Part shown: piece after piece, positions 52,647 to 61,235 of the stretch
How positions within the stretch are numbered: position 1 is the stretch's first letter
Layout of the letters: the number at the start of each line of letters is the position of its first letter
Source of the DNA: Fundicoccus sp052116145
GTDB taxonomy: Bacteria > Bacillota > Bacilli > Lactobacillales > Aerococcaceae
DNA length: 64,000 nucleotides
Direction of reading: 5' to 3'
NCBI RefSeq assembly: GCF_052116145.1
Contig: NZ_JBQKLQ010000005.1
Span: 151,018-215,017 of the forward strand
The notes under the pieces: model-generated
Database searches by the model: none
What the model was told of the DNA's origin: nothing
Seen by the model: only the letters and a program-made list of their open reading frames with translations
Translations under genes and position numbers: made by a program

Positions 52647-53736
52647 GACTAAATCCTTTCTGGTCATAATAATAGATTAATTGCTCCTTAGCATACGGAT
52701 CATCTCCATTAAATATGATACTCAACTCACTTGGAGCAACCGCTAATTCGCTTAAAGCGATACTTGCATTTCTTCGAATATACCACTCTCTCGAAAAAAT
52801 ATTTTTCTTCAATTGATCAATAGTTGCTGGTCCTGGATAGTGGGCTAATGTTGAGGTAGCGACTCCTGCACACGCCCATTCTCGCACGTCACTGGTATCT
52901 GCCCATTTTAAAATATGTGGATATGCCTTATCTACATGAACTTTTGCATAATAACGTAAAATAGCACAGGTTAAATCAACATTCTCGTCTTTATTTTTTA
53001 GATAGGGTAACAACATATTTGAAAAGTCGGGAGAATCGATTAATTTAGCAAAATCAACGAGGGCAACGCGGTAATGTGTGTTGAAAACATTATCTGATGA
53101 AATGATTTTTTCAAATAATAAATCGAAATCACCAGTAAAAGACAGTAGACTACTTGAAATTAGTTTCGTATTCAATGGTATACCCTTTGAATTATTTAAA
53201 ACTTTTAATGCTTGAATAACGGTATCAGTGTTACCAATTTTGTTTAAAGTATTGAAGGCATAATTTTGACAATAGGCTGAGTCTTGCGCAACTATTTTTA
53301 ATAAAATTGCTTCAAGTGATTTGGTATCGTGGTTTACTTGATGAAAAGGCAATAAACAAGAGATATAGGCAAAATAAGCCTGATAGATAAGTGGCCGCTT
53401 TAAGTAGGATTTGCCTAAAGCCACCCATACTGGATAAATGCTAGATCTAAAATCATTCAATCTAACTTTGTCTGCTTGACTATCCATATTTTTCAGTTCT
53501 TGGATAACAGCTTCAAAAGCTACTAATTGTTTTACCTGTTTTAACTTTTCATAAATAGCGTCCTGATTGCCTACAAAATTGTCACTAGCATAATAATCAC
53601 GCCATTGGTCTTTTCTCTTTTCGAATCTTGCTTTTGTAAAATGGACATATATTCTATGGCACAACACAATGAGCATCATCGCTACACTTAATACAACAAT
53701 AAAAATTAAATACAAATATATAAAATTATACTTCAT
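52636..53736 (-). CDS. HEAT-repeat-like membrane-anchored protein
   Basis: 366 residues. One N-terminal helix (FIYLYLIFIVVLSVAMMLIV) is followed by a soluble domain rich in repeated helical pairs, for example LLFEKIISSDNVFNTHYRVA, YPHILKWADTSDVREWACAG and REWYIRRNASIALSEL, resembling HEAT/ARM scaffolds. GAGAGGAC precedes the ATG. Sandwiched between the hydrolase-like gene and the GT2 gene in a tight operon, it probably organises the polysaccharide machinery. No family name is certain. Confidence 0.65.
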   Translation of the reverse strand: MKYNFIYLYLIFIVVLSVAMMLIVLCHRIYVHFTKARFEKRKDQWRDYYASDNFVGNQDAIYEKLKQVKQLVAFEAVIQELKNMDSQADKVRLNDFRSSIYPVWVALGKSYLKRPLIYQAYFAYISCLLPFHQVNHDTKSLEAILLKIVAQDSAYCQNYAFNTLNKIGNTDTVIQALKVLNNSKGIPLNTKLISSSLLSFTGDFDLLFEKIISSDNVFNTHYRVALVDFAKLIDSPDFSNMLLPYLKNKDENVDLTCAILRYYAKVHVDKAYPHILKWADTSDVREWACAGVATSTLAHYPGPATIDQLKKNIFSREWYIRRNASIALSELAVAPSELSIIFNGDDPYAKEQLIYYYDQKGFSHGC

Positions 53737-53750
53737 GTCCTCTCCCCATT

Positions 53751-54595
53751 TTACTCTAGCAGCTTCACCAAACTCTTGTATTCATGTAAACCCAAATTAA
53801 CTTGTTGGTCGCTAAAGTGCGTCTTTAATTGATTAAAATTCTCTACCACAGCATCCAATGATAAATGATGATAAGTATTTATTTCCGCCAAATCAAATTG
53901 ACCTGGTGCTTGTAACTCATAAATCGTTTGAATGGGTTTATGATATTGCTTACTTAAACTAGCTTCATTGCTTATATGGTCGATTTCCTTGCCTCTATAA
54001 TAGTTCATGATGGCCACTTGATCGGAGGCTCTTTGAACAATGGTCGCTAATTCATCGCTAAATCCTTCCGTATCAAAAAAATACGGTAGACATACGATGA
54101 CCTCTAATCCTTTTTGATTAGCAACTTGATACGCTGCAGTCAATCCTTCTGTAAAATGCCTCATCAGTAAGTCTGGATTAGACTCAAATTCTGGCAGGCT
54201 TTGTGGTTCAATATCAATAACAATTCCTTTAATCTGCTGATCCTTGGGTAACGATTGGTTCAATTCATCCACAGTGTTGATATATTGAATAAGCTCCCTT
54301 GCGTCAGGATCCATCGCCCATTCCGGTTCGCCATTTAACAAATATACCCTTTATTAGCCTGTTCCGTTTTTTGAATGAAAGCAATGATATTATCTAAATA
54401 TACGGGATCATTCAAGTATGCTTCTGAAGCGTATTGGTAAATGTCATCGATGTCTAATGAAATTAAGGTACTCACAGTATCATCTGGGTTTTCCACCTGA
54501 ACCGTATCCCATGAATAAACGGCTGTTGTAGAACGCCGTGAATTTATCATTTGGTTAAATAAAATAAAAGCCAAAAGGATAAAACCTCCAATACA
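53751..54595 (-). pseudogene. Secreted TIM-barrel hydrolase-like protein, 5'-truncated and frameshifted
   Basis: The 5' edge at 54595 is the insert boundary and cuts the gene inside an N-terminal helix (CIGGFILLAFILFNQMINS). The frame continues SWDTVQVENPDDTVSTLISL to about 54340, where one base is out. The next frame reads LNGEPEWAMDPDARELIQYI, IKGIVIDIEPQSLPEF and QVAIMNYYRGKEID. IVIDIEP and the MNYY strand resemble the GH18-like DxE and MxY sites, but the class is uncertain. It is the first gene of the polysaccharide operon and is probably inactive. Confidence 0.7.
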
Positions 54596-54853
54596 GTTCC
54601 GGCAATGATTGGTTTATTTATCTTAGGGTTTTATCTATCAACATCAATTATTATTGAACCTCACTATACGAATATTCCTGAACTTGAAGGTACATTTACA
54701 ATTAATGAAGAAAATGCCTATTTTTTAGTTAGTCTTGATAATGGTTATGAATTATATGTTGATGGTCAATTTGTACAGAATTTTCAAAACATTATAGACG
54801 AAACATTATTAGCTCTACCCCAATATACTTCAAAGGAAGAGATCATTGATTAA
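54596..54853 (+). pseudogene. M56 (BlaR1-like) peptidase, C-terminal part
   Basis: In frame from GTT at 54596 it reads VPAMIGLFILGFYLSTSIII, then EPHYTNIPELEGTFTINEEN and ENAYFLVSLDNGYELYVDGQ to a natural stop at 54853. It is the last transmembrane helix and the extracellular C-terminal tail of an M56 protein. It has no start of its own and continues the frame of the N-terminal part at 44104-44957. Confidence 0.8.
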
Positions 54854-54884
54854 GAAAAAATGATTGTTATGATTACCACTAGCA

Positions 54885-54971
54885 GATTCTATTGAATGGC
54901 GTTATCAATTCATTAATGGTGTACGACATAAAACACAATATAATGCATCTACAGGCGCTTGGCTTGAATAA
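54885..54971 (+). pseudogene. Short C-terminal relic
   Basis: A frame reads DSIEWRYQFINGVRHKTQYN and ASTGAWLE to a stop. IEWRYxxxNGxxxKxxYNxxTxxW is a pattern I associate with C-terminal tails of small Gram-positive secreted proteins. No start codon exists. It lies just downstream of the M56 C-terminal part. Confidence 0.35.
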
Positions 54972-55043
54972 TGAATTCCCACAAATTAAAGTGATTGCTG
55001 AGAAGCTTCTTGTTCTTGTTTTTTAGCAAGATCTACTATGTTT

Positions 55044-55096
55044 TTATTCAGCAAAATAAACAGGCTCTGACCGACAATTAGTATGTCGGTCAGAGC
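55044..55096. terminator. Strong bidirectional terminator
   Basis: AAATAAACAGGCTCTGACCG and its complement form a stem of 22 bp, with A- and T-rich flanks. It lies between the plus-strand M56 relic and the minus-strand gene at 55124. Confidence 0.9.
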
Positions 55097-55123
55097 CTGT
55101 TTATTTGTTTAATTCAGATTAAA

Positions 55124-55465
55124 CTATCCTTGTTGGCTTTCTAAGAACTTAGCCAATTGGTCTTTGTCGCGGGCTTTTTGGGCCTGGGAGATATTACTTG
55201 GATTGAGAAATAAACGTGCTTGCTCTACCCCAGCTTCGTCATAGGCTACAACCGCTTCCCCTTCGTCCTCATTGTCGCTGACACGTTTAGCCGAGTCATA
55301 TTGATCAGACCAAATTGCGAGTGTTTCTTCAGCGACAGCTTCACGTAATACTGTGTACATTTCAGCTTGTTGAGCGGGTACTTTAAAGATATCGATTTGA
55401 ACAAATTCTTCTTCTTTATCTCGACGTTGGTGCTTGCTTGTGCGATTAGTTGGTTTCTTCGCCAT
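55124..55465 (-). CDS. Hypothetical protein
   Basis: 113 residues. The N terminus is basic (AKKPTNRTSKHQRRDKEEEF), followed by a small alpha/beta region (VQIDIFKVPAQQAEMYTVLR) and an acidic middle (SDNEDEGEAVVAYDEAG). AAGG precedes the ATG. It is 27 bases downstream of the HAD phosphatase gene and probably co-transcribed. No family recognised. Confidence 0.55.
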   Translation of the reverse strand: MAKKPTNRTSKHQRRDKEEEFVQIDIFKVPAQQAEMYTVLREAVAEETLAIWSDQYDSAKRVSDNEDEGEAVVAYDEAGVEQARLFLNPSNISQAQKARDKDQLAKFLESQQG

Positions 55466-55492
55466 AATTAACCTTCTTTACTATTCTAAATT

Positions 55493-56341
55493 TTAACGTT
55501 TATCTCTGCGAAATTTCTTCATGAAGGCCATTGAATCATTTGCCAACAATTGTTCAAGAATATCTAAAACGGCTTGGTCATTATTATTACCAATCTGATA
55601 ATGGGTGTCTGCCACTAAATCTGGATCGGCATTGCCCATTGAGACGCTATATAATGCTTCATGCATCATCGATGAATCATTTAAACTATCGCCAAAGGCC
55701 ATTGTTTCATCAGATGAAATATTATATTTATCCTGGAGATAGCGGATCGATGCGCCTTTACCACCGTCACGGTGATAAACATCTAACCAACCATCACCAC
55801 TAGTCACGGACGTGACATCATCATAGCGTTCGATAATAATCCGAGCCATCGTTTTATTTTCATGTAAAGCCTTCTCGCTGTGGATCGCTATTTTGACCGC
55901 TTGTTCAGCACTTGGAATCTCACTAAAGCGATTCACGATGTCGATATTATCGTTATATCGTTTGACCACTTCTAATTCTGCTCCTGATGTCTCACGGAAA
56001 TACGTTTTGACCCCAATACTGACGTTCGGATGAAAGCCATCAAATTCATCGAGAAAGTTCTCAATCGAAAGCATTGTTGCAGGTTCAATCGCTAGTGCAT
56101 GAAGTAATTTCTGGTTACGTACAATATAATTCCCATTATCCCCGGCAAAATATAAACGGTCACGGTCCTCTTCATCAAAATAAACTTCTAATTTATGAAA
56201 ACTGTTCCCACTAGCAATACACACAATAATATCACGTTCTAACAACGCTGTCAGTACACGCTTGAAGCGTGATACATCGTAAGTTTTGTCCGTTCTTAAG
56301 AACGTTTCGTCCATATCAATTGCAATTAATTTAATCGTCAT
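55493..56341 (-). CDS. Cof-type HAD-IIB phosphatase
   Basis: 282 residues. Motif I is IAIDMDETFLRTD with the nucleophile and acid aspartates. Motif II is IASGNSF, and the cap domain lies between. Motif III/IV is KGASIRYL (lysine) and AFGDSLNDSSMM. The family hydrolyses sugar phosphates or pyridoxal phosphate; the substrate is not inferable. AAAGGTAGG lies before the ATG. Probably the first gene of a two-gene unit with the hypothetical at 55124. Confidence 0.9.
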   Translation of the reverse strand: MTIKLIAIDMDETFLRTDKTYDVSRFKRVLTALLERDIIVCIASGNSFHKLEVYFDEEDRDRLYFAGDNGNYIVRNQKLLHALAIEPATMLSIENFLDEFDGFHPNVSIGVKTYFRETSGAELEVVKRYNDNIDIVNRFSEIPSAEQAVKIAIHSEKALHENKTMARIIIERYDDVTSVTSGDGWLDVYHRDGGKGASIRYLQDKYNISSDETMAFGDSLNDSSMMHEALYSVSMGNADPDLVADTHYQIGNNNDQAVLDILEQLLANDSMAFMKKFRRDKR

Positions 56342-56362
56342 GATACCCTACCTTTTATTATT

Positions 56363-57280
56363 TTAAGGCAAACTATTGCCTGCACTTAGATATATATCAT
56401 ACCACTCTTCGCGGCTTAATTCGATCTCTGTTCCACGAACCATACCAGAAATTCTCTCTGGATTCATTGAACCAGCAATCGGTTGCATCTTCGCTGGATG
56501 ACGCAAAATCCATGCCATCACGATTGCTTCTAAAGTCACATTGTATGTTTTGGCATACCGTGTTAAAGTGGCCGTCAGTTTTTGATAATCTGGGTGCTTA
56601 ATAAATAATCCTTGATCTAAATCGACTAAAAATGGTGACCAAGGCTGAATGGTCATATCATGCAAGCGCGAGTAATCCAGGATACTGCCATCACGACTAG
56701 TCGCAGCGTCACTTAAGGTATTAACATAGAAGCCTGCATCAATCATCGGTGTATGTGCAGGTCCAAATTGTAATTGATTCGCTTGTAATTTCATCGGAAC
56801 GAACTTTTGTAATAATTCAATTTGCATGGGATTTTGATTGCTGACACCGAAATGTCTAACTTTACCACTCTGTTGTAATTGTTCAAAAGCAGCGGCGACT
56901 TCCTCTGGTTCAACTAAAGTATCTGGACGATGTAATAATAAGAAATCTAGATAGTCAGTTTCCAGGCGCTCTAAAACGCCATCAACTGCGGTTAAAATAT
57001 GGTCTTTTGAAAAATCAAAGAAGCCTTTACGAATGCCAACTTTTGATTGTAAAAAGATGTCATCGCGTTTTAAGCCAATTTCTTTAGCTGCTGCCGCGAA
57101 GACTTTTTCCGATTGTCCCCCGCCATAAATATCAGCGTGATCATAAAAATTAATCCCATGCTCTCTCGTTGCTGATAATACTTTAGCGGCTTCCTGAGTG
57201 GATAAGCCAGCCATACGCATGCAACCTAAAATCATTCGACTTGCTTCAATACCTGTTGTACCCACTGATGAATATTTCAT
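56363..57280 (-). CDS. Aldo-keto reductase (YdhF-like)
   Basis: 305 residues. INFYDHADIYGGGQSEKVFA carries the catalytic D and Y. The lysine is in IFLQSKVGI and the histidine in FLLLHRPD. VRHFGVSNQNPMQIELL is the usual strand. NADPH specificity is likely from the C-terminal PIAGSMNPERI. The substrate is unknown. It has its own AAAAGGAG and sits alone, facing away from the HAD gene by 22 bases. Confidence 0.9.
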   Translation of the reverse strand: MKYSSVGTTGIEASRMILGCMRMAGLSTQEAAKVLSATREHGINFYDHADIYGGGQSEKVFAAAAKEIGLKRDDIFLQSKVGIRKGFFDFSKDHILTAVDGVLERLETDYLDFLLLHRPDTLVEPEEVAAAFEQLQQSGKVRHFGVSNQNPMQIELLQKFVPMKLQANQLQFGPAHTPMIDAGFYVNTLSDAATSRDGSILDYSRLHDMTIQPWSPFLVDLDQGLFIKHPDYQKLTATLTRYAKTYNVTLEAIVMAWILRHPAKMQPIAGSMNPERISGMVRGTEIELSREEWYDIYLSAGNSLP

Positions 57281-57445
57281 AGTTTATTGCTCCTTTTGTG
57301 TGTCTTATTTGTTGTTTTGTGTATCGACGAGCTGTTTCGCTAAAACAGAAAATATGTGCTCATTATGATCATAACTTATTCGGCTTTTTCTTGAGTCTGT
57401 CGCATCCAGTGCCACGCTTCAATTTCTCACTTTTTGTCTGGTGAA

Positions 57446-59053
57446 TCAGCGCTTGAACATACCAGTAATTCCACGAGTTAAGGCTTTGCCAACTTCTCGA
57501 CCGACTGAACTCATAATATTCTTAGTAAAACGATCCATTGGTGAATCAGTCCGACGCGTACTGGTTTTGGTTCGCGCTTTTTCAGCGGCTTTTTGGGCGC
57601 GTTCAAATTCTTTTTCGGCTTCCTTACGTTGGCGCTCAAGTTCTTTAGCCATAGCGGCCTCTTGCTTTGCTTCGGCTTTTTCATGTTCTTGAGTCAATCG
57701 CTCAGCTTCTGCCGCTTGCTTAGCAGCAACTGCTTCATGTTCGGCTGCTTCAGCTTCTGCGATGAGAGCGGCTTCTTGTTCGGCGACTAGTTCATTAAGC
57801 TGTTCATGGGCGCTTGTTCGATTAATTGTTTCCTGATATTTCACAAGTAGAGTCGAATGATTGATTAGACTTAGTAAAACAGTCGGATCAATCGTTCCAA
57901 TTTTACTCTGTGGTGGATAAATCATCACTCGGTCAGCAAAAGATGGCGTGCCATCCGCCTGAAGAGTCGAAACGACTGCTTCTCCCACCTTTAATTCTTG
58001 AATTACTTTTTCTAAATCCATGTCAACTTCTTGACGGAACGTTTGAGCGACTGCTTTGACAACCGTCAATTCTTTTGGTGTAAATGCTCGTAAGCCATGT
58101 TGAATTCGGTTCCCTAGCTGACTTGCCACTGTATCTGGAATATCTGTCGGATTCTGTGTGACAAAGAAAACACCGACACCTTTTGAACGAATCAATCGAA
58201 CAATCAATTCTATTTGATCGAGTAATGCTTTAGGTGTTCCCTCAAATAGTGAGTGGGCTTCATCAAAGAAAAACACTAGCTTCGGCTTATCCAAATCGCC
58301 CACTTCTGGTAATTCCTCGTAAAGCTCAGATAGAAGTGCTAACAAGACGGTCGCATATAGGGTTGGCAGTGTATAGAGTTGCTTGGCATTCAGAATATTA
58401 ATCACGCCACGACCATCTTGAGCCTGGCGAAGAAAATCGTTAATTTCTAAACTCGGCTCATTAAAGAAACGAGCGCCTCCTTGTTGTTCTAAGACAACAA
58501 TACTTCTCAAGATAACGCCAATTGAAGCTTTCGAAATGGTTCCATAATGGCTGGCCAATTCTTTCGCATTCTCAGCAACATAATTCAACATTGCTCGAAA
58601 ATCCATCAAATCAATCAACAACAAGCCTTGTTCGTCGGCCACCGCAAAGACAATATTTAATATTCCCGTTTGTGTGTCATTCAGTCCTAAAAGGCGAGCC
58701 AGTAAAATCGGCCCCATCTCAGAAATTGTAATACGAACGGGTAGTCCTTCCTCACCCAATACATCCCAAATTTCAACCGGATACTGTTTCGGTTCAAATG
58801 TCGTGTACTGCGTAGCTTCCAAACGCCCCTGTAAATCATCATTCGTGTTGGCTTCGGCTAAACTTGCCAAATCACCTTTGATGTCCGATAGAAATACCGG
58901 AATGCCAGCATCACTTAATTGTTCCGCCAAAACTTTCAATGTGATCGTCTTTCCCGTTCCCGTTGCACCTGCAATAATTCCGTGGCGATTCAGCTTATCC
59001 AATTCAAGTGATGCAACCTCTTTTCCAAACCCCAAATATACCTTCTCAGTCAC
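57446..59053 (-). CDS. HerA-like DUF853 P-loop ATPase
   Basis: 535 residues. Walker A is GATGTGKT and Walker B is KLVFFFDEAHSLF. IRSKGVGVFFVTQNPTDIPD and LGNRIQHGLRAFTPKE match the HerA/FtsK-like DUF853 family. The C-terminal about 100 residues form a long charged coiled coil (EAEAAEHEAVAAKQAAEAER). The GTG at 59053 is preferred: AGGAGG lies 9 bases upstream, whereas the earlier in-frame ATG at 59062 overlaps that ribosome site. Role in DNA processing is inferred, not shown. Confidence 0.87.
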   Translation of the reverse strand: MTEKVYLGFGKEVASLELDKLNRHGIIAGATGTGKTITLKVLAEQLSDAGIPVFLSDIKGDLASLAEANTNDDLQGRLEATQYTTFEPKQYPVEIWDVLGEEGLPVRITISEMGPILLARLLGLNDTQTGILNIVFAVADEQGLLLIDLMDFRAMLNYVAENAKELASHYGTISKASIGVILRSIVVLEQQGGARFFNEPSLEINDFLRQAQDGRGVINILNAKQLYTLPTLYATVLLALLSELYEELPEVGDLDKPKLVFFFDEAHSLFEGTPKALLDQIELIVRLIRSKGVGVFFVTQNPTDIPDTVASQLGNRIQHGLRAFTPKELTVVKAVAQTFRQEVDMDLEKVIQELKVGEAVVSTLQADGTPSFADRVMIYPPQSKIGTIDPTVLLSLINHSTLLVKYQETINRTSAHEQLNELVAEQEAALIAEAEAAEHEAVAAKQAAEAERLTQEHEKAEAKQEAAMAKELERQRKEAEKEFERAQKAAEKARTKTSTRRTDSPMDRFTKNIMSSVGREVGKALTRGITGMFKR

Positions 59054-59238
59054 CGCTAACATCCTCCTCAAGTCGCAATCTAATAGGTCTAGTTTAACAC
59101 AAGTTCCAGAATGATTGTTAGCGAATTCATTTATGTCTTTCAGGTCCAATCCTCGATGAATGTTTATACGGACTGATCAACTTTACTCTTAACAGATGTT
59201 AAAGACCTCCCCAAAAGGAGAGGTCTTAAGCTAACTGA

Positions 59239-60063
59239 CTAAATAGATAATTGATCCAAAGCTATCATATCTTCTTCGCTTATTTCAAAATCCAATTGAG
59301 TATTTGCTAGAATATATTTCTCATGCACCGATTTCGGCAAGATAATATGACCTTTTTGAACCGGATAGCGGTAACAAATCTGTGGAATCGTTTTATCATA
59401 CTTATCAGCAATCGCTTGAATATCGGCATTCCCAAGTAAACTTCCTGTTCCTAATGAAGAGTAGGCTTCAATCAGAATGTTATTTGCTTGACAGTATTCA
59501 ACAATATCCGATTGTGTATAACCAATATGGAAGAGAATTTGGTTAACAACTGGTTTAATATCTGTATTAGCCAATAGATTTTCCAAGTCTGCCACATTAA
59601 AATTCGAGACACCAATCGCACGGATTAAACCATTTTCATAGAGTTCACTCAAAGCACGCCAAACCTCTAAATTCTCTAGGTAAAAGTTAGGACGTTTGTC
59701 ATCGCGACTGAAAAATCGCCAAGGGGTTGGGCAGTGAACTAAAACTAAATCAATAGAATCCGTTCCCAAGTCCTTCAACTCATCATAAAAATCAGACATC
59801 ACGGCCGTATAAGTTTTCGATTCTCCGCGTACTTTTGTTGTAATAAAGATTTCTTCACGTTTCACTTTGCTAGCTGCAATCCCCGCCCGAATTCCCTTGC
59901 TATTACCATAACCATGGGCACCATCGATATGGCGGTAACCATTCTTCAACGCAAAGGCCGTCGAATGGACAGCGTCAGCCGTCGAGACTTGCCAAGTTCC
60001 TAATGCAATTTGTGGAATTTCCACGCCATTATTAAGTGTCAATTTTTTATTTAAGATTGTCAT
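59239..60063 (-). CDS. Aldo-keto reductase (AKR5-like)
   Basis: 274 residues. NNGVEIPQIALGTWQV opens the barrel. NGYRHIDGAHGYGNSKG carries the catalytic D and Y. The lysine is in IFITTKVRG and the histidine in VLVHCPTP. IRAIGVSNFNVADLENLL is typical of AKR4/5 members, many of which reduce diketo acids or glyoxals. The ATG at 60063 has GAGG at the right spacing; a GTG at 60072 is also possible. Confidence 0.9.
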   Translation of the reverse strand: MTILNKKLTLNNGVEIPQIALGTWQVSTADAVHSTAFALKNGYRHIDGAHGYGNSKGIRAGIAASKVKREEIFITTKVRGESKTYTAVMSDFYDELKDLGTDSIDLVLVHCPTPWRFFSRDDKRPNFYLENLEVWRALSELYENGLIRAIGVSNFNVADLENLLANTDIKPVVNQILFHIGYTQSDIVEYCQANNILIEAYSSLGTGSLLGNADIQAIADKYDKTIPQICYRYPVQKGHIILPKSVHEKYILANTQLDFEISEEDMIALDQLSI

Positions 60064-60205
60064 CAAAGCCACCTCTTTCTAACGTTAGTATATACTTATT
60101 AATCATTTTTTTAAATCAATACGGTCAAAATAAGACGAATAATCTGACAGCAATGTTATACTGAATTCAGTAATGTCGTGTGTCATAGATGATGGAGGTA
60201 TTTAA

Positions 60206-61102
60206 ATGAAAAAATCAGTGCTTAATGACCCTCGTGTAATGTATCATTCAGACAAATTCCCTGTTCAAAAAACACAAGCCGAACCAGCTTTGCAAAGTCA
60301 AATGCAACCCCGCCCAGATTGTGGGGAAGCCTCCTATGTCGGAACAGGCAAGTTACTGAACCGAAAAGCGCTCGTGACTGGGGCAGATTCAGGTATCGGC
60401 CGGGCAGCAGCAATTGCTTTCGCTCGTGAAGGCTGTGATGTTGCGATTCAGTTTGTTCCTGGAGAAGAAGCCGATGCAAAGGAAGTTAAAGGCTATATCG
60501 AAGATGAAGGTCGACAAGCCTTCTTGTTACCCTGCGACTTGCGTGATGAAGGTGCAGCCAGTTGGATTGTTCATGAAACTGTTGATGCTTTTGGTGGTTT
60601 AGATCTGTTGGTTTTGAATTCAGCCATGCAAGTGGCGATTGAAACCTTAGCAGACTTACCGATTCAACAGGTGGAAGATACCTTTAAAGTCAATGTTATC
60701 AGCATGTTTGAAAGTGTCCAAGCAGCGCAGAAGCATTTACTACCTGGTAGTTCCATTATTACGACAACTTCTTCTCAAAGTTTCGATCCAAGCCCTCAAT
60801 TGTTAGACTACGCAGCAACTAAGAGCGCCATTTCTAATTTAACGGTCAACTTGGCGCAATATTTCGCTGACAAAGGGGTCCGTGTCAATGCAGTGTCTCC
60901 TGGTCCCGTTTGGACCCCCTTGCAGTTGAATAAAGGACAGTTACCCGGACAATTGCCTAATTTCGGACAAGGTTCCTTGATTGGCCGTGCCGGTCAACCA
61001 GCCGAATTAGCCCATATGTATGTCTACTTAGCCTCAGATGATGCTAGTTTTGTGACTGGTCAAATCTATGGGATTAACGGTGGGACGAATATCAACCTGT
61101 AA
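60206..61102 (+). CDS. SDR oxidoreductase (YhdF/YgfF-like)
   Basis: 298 residues. A non-Rossmann N-terminal tail of about 50 residues precedes the cofactor loop LVTGADSGIGRAAA. Then VLNSAMQ (NNAG-like), the catalytic DYAATKSAI (YxxxK) and GRAGQPAELAHMYVYLASDD. The extra N-terminal tail and the PGPVWTPLQ segment are typical of stress-induced SDRs such as YhdF. GGAGG precedes the ATG. A strong terminator follows. Confidence 0.92.
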   Translation: MKKSVLNDPRVMYHSDKFPVQKTQAEPALQSQMQPRPDCGEASYVGTGKLLNRKALVTGADSGIGRAAAIAFAREGCDVAIQFVPGEEADAKEVKGYIEDEGRQAFLLPCDLRDEGAASWIVHETVDAFGGLDLLVLNSAMQVAIETLADLPIQQVEDTFKVNVISMFESVQAAQKHLLPGSSIITTTSSQSFDPSPQLLDYAATKSAISNLTVNLAQYFADKGVRVNAVSPGPVWTPLQLNKGQLPGQLPNFGQGSLIGRAGQPAELAHMYVYLASDDASFVTGQIYGINGGTNINL

Positions 61103-61173
61103 CACTGTTAAGTTAGTCGACGGTGTGCTGGGTTATCTAAAGTGAAAGATGTTAGTTTTAAGTGTAAGCATAA

Positions 61174-61221
61174 AAACTCTCCTCCCGACTCTGTTATTTA
61201 ACTGAGTTAGGAGGAGAGTTT
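61174..61221. terminator. Bidirectional terminator
   Basis: AAACTCTCCTCC and GGAGGAGAGTTT pair, with an inner CGACTC/GAGTT stem, between convergent genes. Confidence 0.9.
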
Positions 61222-61235
61222 AATTTTCATTGAAA

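Larger units (their letters stand above)
44958..54595. mobile_element. 9638-bp insert in the M56 gene, IS left end to 54595
   Basis: The interval begins with the IS left end (TGAATC) and ends CCAATACA. It is flanked by GTT on both sides (44955-44957 and 54596-54598), and the two halves of the M56 gene are in the same frame across it (VYPSV to PAMIGLF). It contains the IS, carB, carA and a polysaccharide operon whose first gene is cut at the right edge. I infer one-ended IS-mediated transposition with a 3-bp target duplication, but another recombination route is possible. Confidence 0.6.
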
